Under the pieces are notes generated by a model. The model did not search any database, was not told the origin of the DNA, and saw nothing but the letters and a program-made list of their open reading frames with translations. A stretch of 64,000 bases of DNA from Treponema sp. (GTDB lineage Bacteria > Spirochaetota > Spirochaetia > Treponematales > Treponemataceae): NCBI GenBank assembly GCA_017551545.1, contig JAFZLJ010000022.1, positions 1 through 64,000 on the forward strand, in the 5' to 3' direction. The translations under genes and the position numbers were made by a program. Below are positions 32,636 to 40,773 of the stretch, one piece after another (the first letter of the stretch is position 1; every line of letters begins with the position of its first letter).

Positions 32636-32760
32636 ATCCGGTTGCTCCGCAACCGGCCGGGCGTTCCGCCATTCCGCTTGCGCTCCAGCCTCCTCGTTAC
32701 ACTGCGGTGGCCGCCTTCGGCGTGGCTCCATACCCTTGCGCAAGAATCATGAGGGAACAG
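32636..32760. repeat. GC-rich repeat-like block in an AT-rich gap
   Basis: About 125 bases of roughly 65% GC lie just after the methyltransferase gene. They contain the perfect hairpin CCGGTTGC-TCC-GCAACCGG (near 32649-32667), GCCG-CCTT-CGGC further on and TTGCGCAA. Composition is unlike the neighbours. No protein is encoded. It looks like a dispersed genome repeat, but only this copy is in the window. Confidence 0.6.
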
Positions 32761-32767
32761 GCCTTTT

Positions 32768-33025
32768 CCCCACTAAATAGACAAAAACACACATTTAGTG
32801 GGTATTTTTTTCTGCAAATAATCTTCAAAAACCAAGAAATTACCCACTAAACAGCTAAAAAACCTCTTTTAGTGGGGAATTTTCAAGACATACACAGTCC
32901 AAAATCCAAAATTTTTCCCACTAAAATGGCCAAAACCGCTATTTAGTGGGGAATTTCCAAAATCTAGGGTCTTAGAAAGCCAGAAAATTCCCCACTAAAT
33001 AAACAAAAACGGCATTTTGGTGGGG
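32768..33025. repeat. Four palindromes of 36 bp on an exact 74-bp period
   Basis: Units start at 32768, 32842, 32916 and 32990; each has arms close to CCCCACTAAA and TTTAGTGGGG around a 16-base A-rich, C-poor loop (consensus CAAAAAC). The 38-base spacers differ from one another. The gap to the next gene holds a TATAAT and a GGAGGAG ribosome binding site. No cas gene or leader is near, and the units are too divergent for CRISPR. Function is unknown; protein-binding array or hairpin RNA are options. Confidence 0.85.
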
Positions 33026-33071
33026 AAAATAATTATTTACCATGCTATAATATCTTCAGGAGGAGCGCGTT

Positions 33072-33419
33072 ATGGAAGGATTAATTTTATTTATAGTTTG
33101 TATAGTGATGATTCTGACATTCGCAGGTTTTGGTTTATATTCATGGCGTAGAAAAACACCTGCAAACTTCTGGGCGGGAGAAAAAATCCCGGACGACGCT
33201 GTAAGCGATGTAAAAAAATATAACCACGCCAACGGTCTGATGTGGATTATCTATGGCGTTTTATATTTGATTCCTGCCGTTATGAGCTTTTTTAATCTTG
33301 ATTCTGCCGGGATTGCTATTGCTGTGGTGACTTTTGGAGGACTCCCGGTTCTCATCTTTGTTTACGTTAAAATAATCAGGCCAAAATATGTTTCCAACGC
33401 AGACAAACTTTATGACTAA
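33072..33419 (+). CDS. Small membrane protein, DUF3784-like
   Basis: A 115-residue protein with three hydrophobic segments: residues about 2-23 (LILFIVCIVMILTFAGFGLY), 55-70 and 75-98. The middle WSRRKTP-type segment (SWRRKTPANFWAGEKIP) and the overall layout match DUF3784 proteins of unknown role. A GGAGGAG ribosome binding site precedes the ATG. It is preceded by the palindrome array and its stop overlaps the convergent hydrolase by four bases. Confidence 0.7.
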   Translation: MEGLILFIVCIVMILTFAGFGLYSWRRKTPANFWAGEKIPDDAVSDVKKYNHANGLMWIIYGVLYLIPAVMSFFNLDSAGIAIAVVTFGGLPVLIFVYVKIIRPKYVSNADKLYD

Positions 33420-34330
33420 CTCAGCACTTCTATAATTTTAGCATTAATCTGACTGCTCAGCTCGTGGTTTAAGCCGTGACCTGCATCAGGGTAAAAAGTT
33501 ACGTTCATGCGGTTTTCAAGAATGCGTTCTTTTCCTCCGATTTTTTCAAACGGATCTTCTTCGCCAACAAGGAAAATAAGTTTGTCGCGGATAGTGTCAA
33601 CTTCTGCACTTGTAAACGCAACAACCTTATGATATCTCATTGCAACAGTATTAAAGCCTCTGAGTAGTCCTTTGTAGTGCGCCATGATTGTCGGGTTTTC
33701 TGTAAAGACGTTGTAGTTTTTACCGCACATTTTTTTGATAAGGTTGCACACATTTTTGTCAGTAGGGAAGAGTGCTTCAGGTAAAAAGATTTTCATCATA
33801 TTTTTCATTGCTGCAGCCTTGGCTTTTTTGGCATTTTTTTCATCAACATGTTCGTTTGAAGCAGCCGCAGAAACTGAGCTCGAAATGCTTATGCCTTTAA
33901 TAACTTTTTCCGGGCGTTTGAGAGTATAATACTGAACAAGATATCCACCGTTTGAAACACCTGCAATAAATGCCTTTTCCAGCTTTAATCCGTCAAAAAT
34001 CTGGTCAATCCAGGCTATATCATCAAAAGATTCATTGTAGTTCTCATTAGGAACACTCTTTCCGGGGCCCCCAATTGTATCAATTGCATAAATTTTAAAG
34101 TGTTTGCTCAATTCTGCAGCATTAAAAATCCACATAAGTGCCGAATCATCGCCAACTCCGTGAAAAAGAACAAGTGCGGGTGCGCCATCGGGGCCTGCCT
34201 CTATAACATGTGTTGTTCCATAGTTCGTTTCAAGGTCGCGTTCCAGAAGTTCACAGCCCCAAAGCTTGAGCAGCTGGTCATAAGTCTGTAGGATAATCTG
34301 TTCCTGTTTTTTGCTTCGATAAACTTTCAT
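33416..34330 (-). CDS. Alpha/beta hydrolase
   Basis: A 304-residue hydrolase: oxyanion region VLFHGVGDDSALMWIFN near residue 53, nucleophile elbow FIAGVSNGGYL with Ser near 131, a late acid in LIFLVGEEDPFEKIGG and the catalytic His in YPDAGHGLNHE. It is cytoplasmic. Substrates of this broad family range from esters to lactones and epoxides, so none is named. ACAGGAG precedes the ATG. Confidence 0.87.
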   Translation of the reverse strand: MKVYRSKKQEQIILQTYDQLLKLWGCELLERDLETNYGTTHVIEAGPDGAPALVLFHGVGDDSALMWIFNAAELSKHFKIYAIDTIGGPGKSVPNENYNESFDDIAWIDQIFDGLKLEKAFIAGVSNGGYLVQYYTLKRPEKVIKGISISSSVSAAASNEHVDEKNAKKAKAAAMKNMMKIFLPEALFPTDKNVCNLIKKMCGKNYNVFTENPTIMAHYKGLLRGFNTVAMRYHKVVAFTSAEVDTIRDKLIFLVGEEDPFEKIGGKERILENRMNVTFYPDAGHGLNHELSSQINAKIIEVLS

Positions 34331-34342
34331 ATTTCACTCCTG

Positions 34343-35134
34343 TTATTTTTTCTGCAAAACAGTAATTGCACCGTAGTGAAGAATCTCAAAATTTTCCGGG
34401 GCAATTTGGTCCAGCATGGCACGATGTTCTGCATCCCATCTGGCAAGCTCTTCGGGATTTAAGGAAGCTCCAATTCCGCGGCTTGCTTTTATGCGTCCGT
34501 GCCAGCTTTCTTTTGTAAACGGAACTTTAAGGTCGTATTCTTCGTGGTCAATTTTATCAAAATATTTATAGGCAACATCAGGCACCCAGATTTCACGGCG
34601 TGCTTCACCACTGCCAGACCAGGTTGGACTGTACTTTAAAATCATCTGTTCGCTCTTGCCGGCAATTTTGTCTTCTTTAGGAAGCCAGGCCATGTATAAA
34701 ATTACAAGCTTTCCGTTTGGCTTGAGCAGGTTTGCAAGGACAGGCATAACCTTTTCGTGGTCAAAATACCAGAAGCACTGGCAGGCAGTAATTACATCAA
34801 AGGTCTCTTTTGGAAAATCAAGCTGCTCTGTAGCAGTGGCAAAAAAATCAATTTTCATTCCTGCGTCGGCGGCAAGAAGCTTTGCCTGTTCAATCTGCTC
34901 TGGAGAAATATCTGTGCCTGTCCACTGGGCGCCGTATTTATACATGTTGCGTGGGACTACGCCGGTGCCTGTACCAAGGTCAAGAACCTTCTGGCCTTCA
35001 ATACAAAGTCCGCGGTTCACGATTTTTTTATAAAATTCTTCCGGATAAATATCGCGGAACTTTGCGTATTCCTTTGAAGTTTTTCCCCAGTCAAAGGCTT
35101 TGCCTTCATCTATTCTTTTGTCTTTAATTTCCAT
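34343..35134 (-). CDS. Class I SAM-dependent methyltransferase (paralogue 2)
   Basis: A 263-residue methyltransferase related to the gene at 31849: FDWGKTSKEYAKFRDIYPEE, motif I VLDLGTGTGVVPRNM, WTGTDISPEQIEQAK, DVITACQCFWYFDHEKV and the shared C-terminal TKESWHGRIKASRGIGASL. The similarity extends across the length. Their separation by a hydrolase and a membrane protein suggests an old duplication. AAGGA precedes the ATG. The acceptor is unknown. Confidence 0.87.
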   Translation of the reverse strand: MEIKDKRIDEGKAFDWGKTSKEYAKFRDIYPEEFYKKIVNRGLCIEGQKVLDLGTGTGVVPRNMYKYGAQWTGTDISPEQIEQAKLLAADAGMKIDFFATATEQLDFPKETFDVITACQCFWYFDHEKVMPVLANLLKPNGKLVILYMAWLPKEDKIAGKSEQMILKYSPTWSGSGEARREIWVPDVAYKYFDKIDHEEYDLKVPFTKESWHGRIKASRGIGASLNPEELARWDAEHRAMLDQIAPENFEILHYGAITVLQKK

Positions 35135-35159
35135 AAAGAATAATCCTTACTTGTGGTTT

Positions 35160-35822
35160 TTATTTAAATTTATGTCCTGAGGCTGCTTCGAAATTGTATT
35201 TAACAATTCCAAGGTCGATCTTTGTCATTGGGCCGCCCTTTGTTGTAATTACAGGTTCTCCGTCCTTAAGGGAAACAAGGAACTTCTGCTGATTAAGTGC
35301 AGTAGGGGCGAGCAGTGCTGCTTCAAGTCCTTCCTTAAACCAGTCTGGCTGCTGAGCTTCCGGAATATCACAAAGCTTTTCTACAGGTTTTGATTTATGA
35401 ACTGCTCCCTGATTTTCGCCATAACCAAGAGAAATTACACAAAGAAGCTTTTCGCCGGCTGCAGCATTTGCCTTGCATTTTCCACGTCCAAAGGTACCGG
35501 CAACCCAGCAGGTGTTCAGGCCAAGCATCTGTGCTTCAAGAACAAGCTTTTGTCCGTAATAGCCCACAAGTTCATCAAGGTTTCCGGCGGATTTGTTTCC
35601 AACCATGGCAAAGTAATTGTGTGCATTTTTGAATTTGCCGTAGCGTGCAAGGAATGTGTCAAAGCATTCAGGGTCATCACAAATCAGCTGAATGTTCAAA
35701 CCACTCTGAGCGTTGCATTCTTTAACCAAAGCAGAAAGCTTTTCTTTTGCTCCTGCATCCAATGGCAAAACCTTGTACTGTCTTACCGAGTGTCTTTGTT
35801 TAATTGCTTCTTTAATTTCCAT
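35160..35822 (-). CDS. Nitroreductase-family protein
   Basis: A 220-residue FMN-binding nitroreductase-type protein: IKQRHSVRQYKVLPLDAGAK at the N-terminus (flavin-phosphate binding Arg-His-Ser), GYYGQKLVLEAQMLGLNTCW with VAGTFGRGKCK, and LAPTALNQQKFLVSL. It probably reduces quinone- or nitro-type substrates with NAD(P)H. AAGGAG precedes the ATG. It sits in the same direction as the methyltransferase downstream. Confidence 0.87.
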   Translation of the reverse strand: MEIKEAIKQRHSVRQYKVLPLDAGAKEKLSALVKECNAQSGLNIQLICDDPECFDTFLARYGKFKNAHNYFAMVGNKSAGNLDELVGYYGQKLVLEAQMLGLNTCWVAGTFGRGKCKANAAAGEKLLCVISLGYGENQGAVHKSKPVEKLCDIPEAQQPDWFKEGLEAALLAPTALNQQKFLVSLKDGEPVITTKGGPMTKIDLGIVKYNFEAASGHKFK

Positions 35823-35848
35823 ATACTTTTTCTCCTTAACTATTTGGA

Positions 35849-36307
35849 TTATTTATCTTTAGGATAACTGATTGTGTCACCCCAGCTGATTACTTCATCA
35901 TAAAAGCCTTCAATCTGAATAAGACCGTAGCCCCATAAAAACGCGCGGTCTTTTTCGGAAATCTCATCAAGCGCCATCCACAAAACTTCCTTTAGCGGAG
36001 GGTCTTCGTTTTCTGCTTCTTCCGGATCAAAACCTGTGATGGGCTCCTGGTCATCTGGCACCCTTACTTCAAAAACATGTTCGGTTCTGTTGTTATTGTA
36101 TAATTCAGTTAGCTTACGCACGATTGTTCCATCAAGGCCGCATTCTTCTTTAAGCTCTCGGATTGCAGCCTGCTCGGGAGTTTCTCCGTCTTCAATTCCA
36201 CCGCCGGGGATAGAATAAAAAACTCTGTCGCCCAGGCTCGGGTAACTTAATTTTTCCATGAGAATCTTTTTATTTCTGATTACAAAAACTACGCTTCGGT
36301 TACGCAT
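35849..36307 (-). CDS. Nudix hydrolase
   Basis: A 152-residue protein with a complete Nudix box GGGIEDGETPEQAAIRELKE, ending EECGL (the EE and the E of REL co-ordinate metal). It begins MRNRSVVFVIRNKKILMEK. Members cleave nucleoside diphosphate derivatives. It is divergent from a second Nudix gene with a 65-base gap that holds promoters for both. Confidence 0.87.
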   Translation of the reverse strand: MRNRSVVFVIRNKKILMEKLSYPSLGDRVFYSIPGGGIEDGETPEQAAIRELKEECGLDGTIVRKLTELYNNNRTEHVFEVRVPDDQEPITGFDPEEAENEDPPLKEVLWMALDEISEKDRAFLWGYGLIQIEGFYDEVISWGDTISYPKDK

Positions 36308-36372
36308 TTTGTTTTCCTTATTGTGTTAACTATAGTATAATTTTAGTTATTAGACTATGGAGAAAAAAGCAT

Positions 36373-36852
36373 ATGGAACTTTGGGATGCATATAATGCTG
36401 ATTATGAAAAGATAGAAGGCGCAGTGTTAGTCCGCGGAGAAGACGATACATTTCCTGAGGGCATGTATCACCTTGTGTGCGAAGTGCTCGTGCGCCATGT
36501 TGACGGAACTTACCTTTTGATGAAGCGTGACCCGACCAAGCCGATGTTTCCGAATATGTGGGAAGCAACAGCGGGAGGTTCTGCCTTGCAGGGTGAAAGT
36601 GATGTTGAAGGAGCCTTGCGTGAGCTCCGTGAAGAAACAGGTATTGTTGCAGACAAGCTTGAGTTCCTTGATAAGTCTTTAGGAAAGCACTGCTGGCATG
36701 TAAGATATTTGTGTGTAACTGATTGCGACAAAAATTCAATTAAGCTTCAGGAAGGCGAAACTTGCGATTACAAATGGGTGTCTGCCGCCGAAGTTTTAGC
36801 TATGACAGAATCTGAACTTGTCGGCTGGCAAATGAAGAAGTTTGTAAAATAA
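36373..36852 (+). CDS. Nudix hydrolase
   Basis: A 159-residue Nudix protein with GGSALQGESDVEGALRELRE, then EETGI, and an N-terminal LWDAYNADYEKIEGAVLVRG of the kind seen in isopentenyl-diphosphate-isomerase-like Nudix proteins. An overlapping ATG at 36357 is in another frame and was not used. The substrate is unknown. It is followed closely by the YcaQ-like gene, probably in the same transcript. Confidence 0.87.
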   Translation: MELWDAYNADYEKIEGAVLVRGEDDTFPEGMYHLVCEVLVRHVDGTYLLMKRDPTKPMFPNMWEATAGGSALQGESDVEGALRELREETGIVADKLEFLDKSLGKHCWHVRYLCVTDCDKNSIKLQEGETCDYKWVSAAEVLAMTESELVGWQMKKFVK

Positions 36853-36866
36853 ACGTTAGGAAAAAG

Positions 36867-38063
36867 ATGATTACAATTTCAAATCAGACCGCAAGAAATT
36901 TTCTCGTAAATTATCAAAACCTGAATGGTAATGGAAACCTAAAAGGAAGTGCTGGTGTAACTGAATATATGAACAAGGTTCGCTGCATACAATATGACCC
37001 GCTCAATGTTGTAGGACGGAATGCGGACCTTGTGCTGCAATCACGTGTTAAAAATTTTAAGCCTGAAGTTTTATTTAATTTGCTTTATAAAGAGCGTTCA
37101 CTTTATGATGCCGCAGATAAAATGATTGGAATTATTCCGACTGCTGATTATCCTGCAATGGTCCGCATCAGGCAGAAAACTGTAGAGCAGTTAAAAGGTA
37201 TTCTGACCTGGAGAAAATCTCTTGCAGCACTTGATTTGCTTGATGAAATTACAGACTTTATTCGTGAGAACGGCCCTCTCCCTGCAACGAAAATCAACAT
37301 AGGCGAAAATGTTGATTCGGGTAAATGGGGACACAAAAAGCTTTCGAGTGCGGCACTTGATTATCTTTATCATTCGGGTGTGCTTGGAATCAGTTCAAAA
37401 AACAAAACACATAAGGTTTATGATTTAAGTGAAAGGCTTTTCCCGGGGGAGATACTGAACGCGCCTGCCCCATTCAAAAACGAACATGATTTTTCAAAAT
37501 GGTATCTCAAGCGCAGGATCGGGGCTGTAGGTCTGGTGTGGAATAAAAATGGCGGAACCTGGCTTGGATTTTATGTTTCAGATTCAAAACTCCGTTCGCA
37601 GTTGATTCGTGAACTTGTAGATGAAGGCGAGCTTATTGAATATCAGATTGAAGGTTCAAAAGAAATTTTTTATATCAGAAAAGAAGATGCCGGCCTTATT
37701 GGTAAACCAGTCAGAAATAATGTTGCACAGTTTATTGCTCCGCTTGATAATTTAATCTGGGATCGTGGTATGATACAGGAGCTTTTTGATTTTGAATACA
37801 CCTGGGAAGTGTACACGCCTGCTGCAAAAAGAAAGTTCGGTTATTATGTTCTTCCTGTCCTTTATAAAAATCAGTTTGTTGCTCGCTTTGAACCTGAGCC
37901 TTGTCGTGGCACTGCTCCACTTCAAATAAAAACCTGGTGGTGGGAACCGGATGTCAAAATCACCGACGAGATGATTACTGCTATTGAAGACGCTTTTGTA
38001 AGATTCAGCAAATTTCTTGGCGTTGAAATGATGGAAGAAAAATATTGGAAAGATAAGTTATGA
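36867..38063 (+). CDS. AlkZ/YcaQ-like DNA glycosylase (HTH_42 family)
   Basis: A 398-residue member of the winged-helix HTH_42 family (formerly DUF1006). The N-terminal segment RCIQYDPLNVVGRNADLVLQ carries the catalytic Q-x-D (QYD near residue 50). The family's known members AlkZ and YcaQ remove bulky alkylated or crosslinked bases, unhooking interstrand crosslinks. Other visible parts are KYWKDKL at the end and VLGISSKNKTHKVYDLSERL. Its stop overlaps the next ATG. It probably protects against an alkylating compound. Confidence 0.85.
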   Translation: MITISNQTARNFLVNYQNLNGNGNLKGSAGVTEYMNKVRCIQYDPLNVVGRNADLVLQSRVKNFKPEVLFNLLYKERSLYDAADKMIGIIPTADYPAMVRIRQKTVEQLKGILTWRKSLAALDLLDEITDFIRENGPLPATKINIGENVDSGKWGHKKLSSAALDYLYHSGVLGISSKNKTHKVYDLSERLFPGEILNAPAPFKNEHDFSKWYLKRRIGAVGLVWNKNGGTWLGFYVSDSKLRSQLIRELVDEGELIEYQIEGSKEIFYIRKEDAGLIGKPVRNNVAQFIAPLDNLIWDRGMIQELFDFEYTWEVYTPAAKRKFGYYVLPVLYKNQFVARFEPEPCRGTAPLQIKTWWWEPDVKITDEMITAIEDAFVRFSKFLGVEMMEEKYWKDKL

Positions 38064-38524
38064 GTTTACAATTATTAAAAGCTAATACAGCAGATGCATT
38101 AACACTGGTTGGTATTTCCAAGCATGCGTTTGACAGTGACGTTGAAGTTGGCGCTTCTGATTTGTGCGGACCTCCGGGATATAAGTCGCTTCAGTTTTAT
38201 ACAAAGATGGCAAGGATGAATTGTCTTTATAAGCTGATTGATGATGATGGATTAACTGTTGGTGGTGCTGTTCTTTTTGTAAAAGATAATGAAATGAATG
38301 TTGGCAGGATTTTTGTTGCGCCGGAACATTATCGCAAAGGCTACGGCATTTTTATGATGGAGCAGATTGAGACGATGTTTCCAGAGGTTCAGATATTCAC
38401 TCTTGATACGCCTATCTGGAATGTTCGTACAAATGCATTTTATCAGAAGTTAGGCTACACAGAAGTTCGCCGTGACAATGATTTTGTGTATTATGAAAAA
38501 AAAAAGTCATTGCGAGGAGCGTAG
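38060..38524 (+). CDS. GNAT acetyltransferase ending inside a palindromic repeat
   Basis: A 154-residue GNAT domain: VGRIFVAPEHYRKGYGIFMM is the acetyl-CoA loop and TNAFYQKLGYTEVRRDNDF the closing strand. The last residues (SLRGA) and the TAG stop come from the repeat element at 38506, so the natural end has been replaced. The start overlaps the YcaQ-like gene by four bases, so the two are coupled. Confidence 0.83.
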   Translation: MSLQLLKANTADALTLVGISKHAFDSDVEVGASDLCGPPGYKSLQFYTKMARMNCLYKLIDDDGLTVGGAVLFVKDNEMNVGRIFVAPEHYRKGYGIFMMEQIETMFPEVQIFTLDTPIWNVRTNAFYQKLGYTEVRRDNDFVYYEKKKSLRGA

Positions 38525-38595
38525 CGACGTGGCAATCCATGTATAAGAATGCATTTTAGTTTATGGATTGCCACGCCCTTCGGGCTCGCAATGAC
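38506..38595. repeat. 90-bp palindromic repeat (GTCATTGCGAGGAGCGTAGC type), copy 1
   Basis: Long inverted arms begin GTCATTGCGAGGAGCGTAGC and end CGGGCTCGCAATGAC, with the centre about TATAAGAATGCATTTTAGTT. A second copy is at 49814. This element type is scattered through many bacterial genomes. Here it provides the stop codon of the preceding acetyltransferase gene and adds spurious in-frame codons before the next methyltransferase. Confidence 0.85.
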
Positions 38596-38607
38596 GATGG
38601 AGAAAAA

Positions 38608-39258
38608 ATGAACTATTCAAACACAAACGAACACTTATACAATGACATCGCTCTGTGGGAAAAAACTGACGGCAGGGATTTATTTCTTGAGATGCCACTT
38701 ACGGAAAAGAACTCGCCCGCAGTTTTAGATTTCGGTTATGGCTTTGGTGAAAATCTTTTTGCCTTGAGCAACGCCTACCCAAATGGAAAGATCTACGGAA
38801 TTGACTGCAGTCCTGCCTGCCAGAAAGAGGTTGGCGATAAAATTGCTGAGAGGGGCTTGAAAAATATCACTTTAATTAATAAGGAAGTTCACAACCTGCA
38901 GGATTTTCAGGACGCTTCTCTGGATTTAGTTTTGTTGTATGATGCACTTCACGGCGGCGACGGCAAAGGTAAGTACATGCTTTTTGAAGAATCTCATCGA
39001 GTTCTCAAAATTGGCGGCTGTCTTTCAATTTTGCCTGTGCACTTGAGCAACTGGCGCGACCGTGAAGGCAAAAAGAAAACTTATTCCTTCAAAATGATAA
39101 AAGATGAAATTGAGACCTTTGGTTTTGAATACGCAGGCACCTGCAGTCAGAAAGGCATTCATTGGGAAAAGTGCCATACACTCTATTACATCAAAAAAGG
39201 AATCATAACCTTTGATACTCTGGAGAAGGTCGATGTTATGAACTTTATAAAAAAATAG
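38608..39258 (+). CDS. Class I SAM-dependent methyltransferase
   Basis: A 216-residue methyltransferase with motif I VLDFGYGFGENLFALSNAYP, motif II IYGIDCSPACQKEV and the post-I LDLVLLYDALHGG. The ATG at 38608 is chosen: the preceding in-frame codons lie in the palindromic repeat, and GGAG sits six bases before the ATG. Motif I has Tyr in place of the usual Cys/Thr. The acceptor is unknown. Confidence 0.85.
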   Translation: MNYSNTNEHLYNDIALWEKTDGRDLFLEMPLTEKNSPAVLDFGYGFGENLFALSNAYPNGKIYGIDCSPACQKEVGDKIAERGLKNITLINKEVHNLQDFQDASLDLVLLYDALHGGDGKGKYMLFEESHRVLKIGGCLSILPVHLSNWRDREGKKKTYSFKMIKDEIETFGFEYAGTCSQKGIHWEKCHTLYYIKKGIITFDTLEKVDVMNFIKK

Positions 39259-39328
39259 ATTTGACAAGTTCATTAATTTTATTAAAATTCTAGTGTCAAA
39301 AACTTTTATTTCACTTGGTAAAATAATT

Positions 39329-40699
39329 ATGAAAACAAAAATTATCCGTAGAGTTATTCTTGCTGTTACATTAGTTCTTACATTCATTTTTTTACTTACA
39401 CATTACGACAAAAATGAATACTCCCGTGAAAATCTCGAAGCCTATGTGCAGAGAATGGGCAAGCTTTATGATGTTCAGGGATTGTCTGCTGCAATAATTG
39501 ACGGTGAAAATGAGTATTTCATAAACTACGGAAATTACAAGAAAAAGCCAATTGATGAAAACAGCCGCTTCGAACTTGCTTCTACAACAAAATCTTTTAC
39601 CGGACTTGCAATAATGCAGCTTGAAGATGCCGGTCTTCTGAGCCTTTCAGATTCCGTTACAAAATATCTTCCGTGGTTCCGCCCTACTTATAAAAACACA
39701 GAGTATGATATCACAATAGAAAATCTTATGTGTCACACAAGCGGAATCCCTGCATGGACAATTTCTGCAATTCCGGCTGGTACAAAAAGTGATAATAACC
39801 TGCTGGAAAAAACAATTCAGAACATCAAAGATGTTAAACTGGATTCTCTTCCAGGTAGTCAGCATAAATATGCAACAATCAATTTTGATGTTCTTGCGCT
39901 AATCCTCGAAGAAATTACCGGTGAAAAATATGAAGATTATGTTACTAAGAATATCCTTAAACCGCTTGGTATGCATAATTCATTTTTCAGAACGAATGAT
40001 GAAGATATCGACAAAATTGTACAGGGATACAGACCTGTTTTTATGAGACCAAAGGCATATAATGCTCCAACCTATTATGGAAATACAGCCGCAGGTTATC
40101 TTGTTTCTTCAACTTCAGATTTAATGAAATGGATGAAGCACTGGGGCGTTAACTCAAAAGATAATTCTAGTCTGGTGGATGCAATGCTGAACCACGATGT
40201 ATCTAAATCAGATGGTTATTTTGGTGGATGGTGGATTTACGATGATTTTATTACACACGGTGGAAACAATCCTAATTTTTCTACTCAGGTAATTATCAGC
40301 AGGGAAAAGAATCAGGCAGTCTTTGTTCTTTCGAATATTGCAGGCTCTTCTGGAACAATGATTGCTGACGGTATTTACAGAATCCTTCTAGGTGAAACTA
40401 TTAAGATTGGACTTCGTTTTGATATACAGGCTATTGGTGATTTTTTGTGCATTATCTTTATTCTATTGCTGATTTATTTTGTTCTGTTATTCTGGAATAA
40501 AAAATCGAAAAAAGCCTGCATTGTGCGAATTACAATCAGTGTGATTATTATAATAGCCGCAATTGTTCTGCCTTTGATTTTTCACTATCCGTATAATATC
40601 ATGTTTGTCTGGTTTCCGCTGACTGCAATTTTTGCTGTGATTTTAGTGGTTTGCGTGGCTGTATTCAATTTATATACAGCTTTCAGGCATATACGGTAA
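39329..40699 (+). CDS. Membrane serine hydrolase, class C beta-lactamase-like
   Basis: A 456-residue protein: N-terminal transmembrane anchor (residues about 5-25), then a beta-lactamase-like serine hydrolase domain with the S-x-x-K motif in ELASTTKSFTG near residue 80 and YATINFD as the Tyr motif. A C-terminal block of three to four transmembrane segments follows (IQAIGDFLCIIFILLLIYFV and so on). Such proteins cut peptides or esters at the cell surface. A TAAAAT ends four bases before the ATG and there is no ribosome binding site. Confidence 0.83.
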   Translation: MKTKIIRRVILAVTLVLTFIFLLTHYDKNEYSRENLEAYVQRMGKLYDVQGLSAAIIDGENEYFINYGNYKKKPIDENSRFELASTTKSFTGLAIMQLEDAGLLSLSDSVTKYLPWFRPTYKNTEYDITIENLMCHTSGIPAWTISAIPAGTKSDNNLLEKTIQNIKDVKLDSLPGSQHKYATINFDVLALILEEITGEKYEDYVTKNILKPLGMHNSFFRTNDEDIDKIVQGYRPVFMRPKAYNAPTYYGNTAAGYLVSSTSDLMKWMKHWGVNSKDNSSLVDAMLNHDVSKSDGYFGGWWIYDDFITHGGNNPNFSTQVIISREKNQAVFVLSNIAGSSGTMIADGIYRILLGETIKIGLRFDIQAIGDFLCIIFILLLIYFVLLFWNKKSKKACIVRITISVIIIIAAIVLPLIFHYPYNIMFVWFPLTAIFAVILVVCVAVFNLYTAFRHIR

Positions 40700-40773
40700 C
40701 GGACAAAACTGAGCAATTTTTGACAAGCGTTTCTTTGAGGTATGGTGTATACTTTTACTCAGGAGGCAAGAAT

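Noticed and set aside
32768-33025. CRISPR array
   Set aside because: Repeats are long-loop palindromes with only partial identity, there are only four units, spacers resemble AT-rich filler, and no cas gene or leader is near.
36357-36390. Alternative ATG start for the Nudix gene at 36357
   Set aside because: That ATG is in another frame; the protein starts at 36373.
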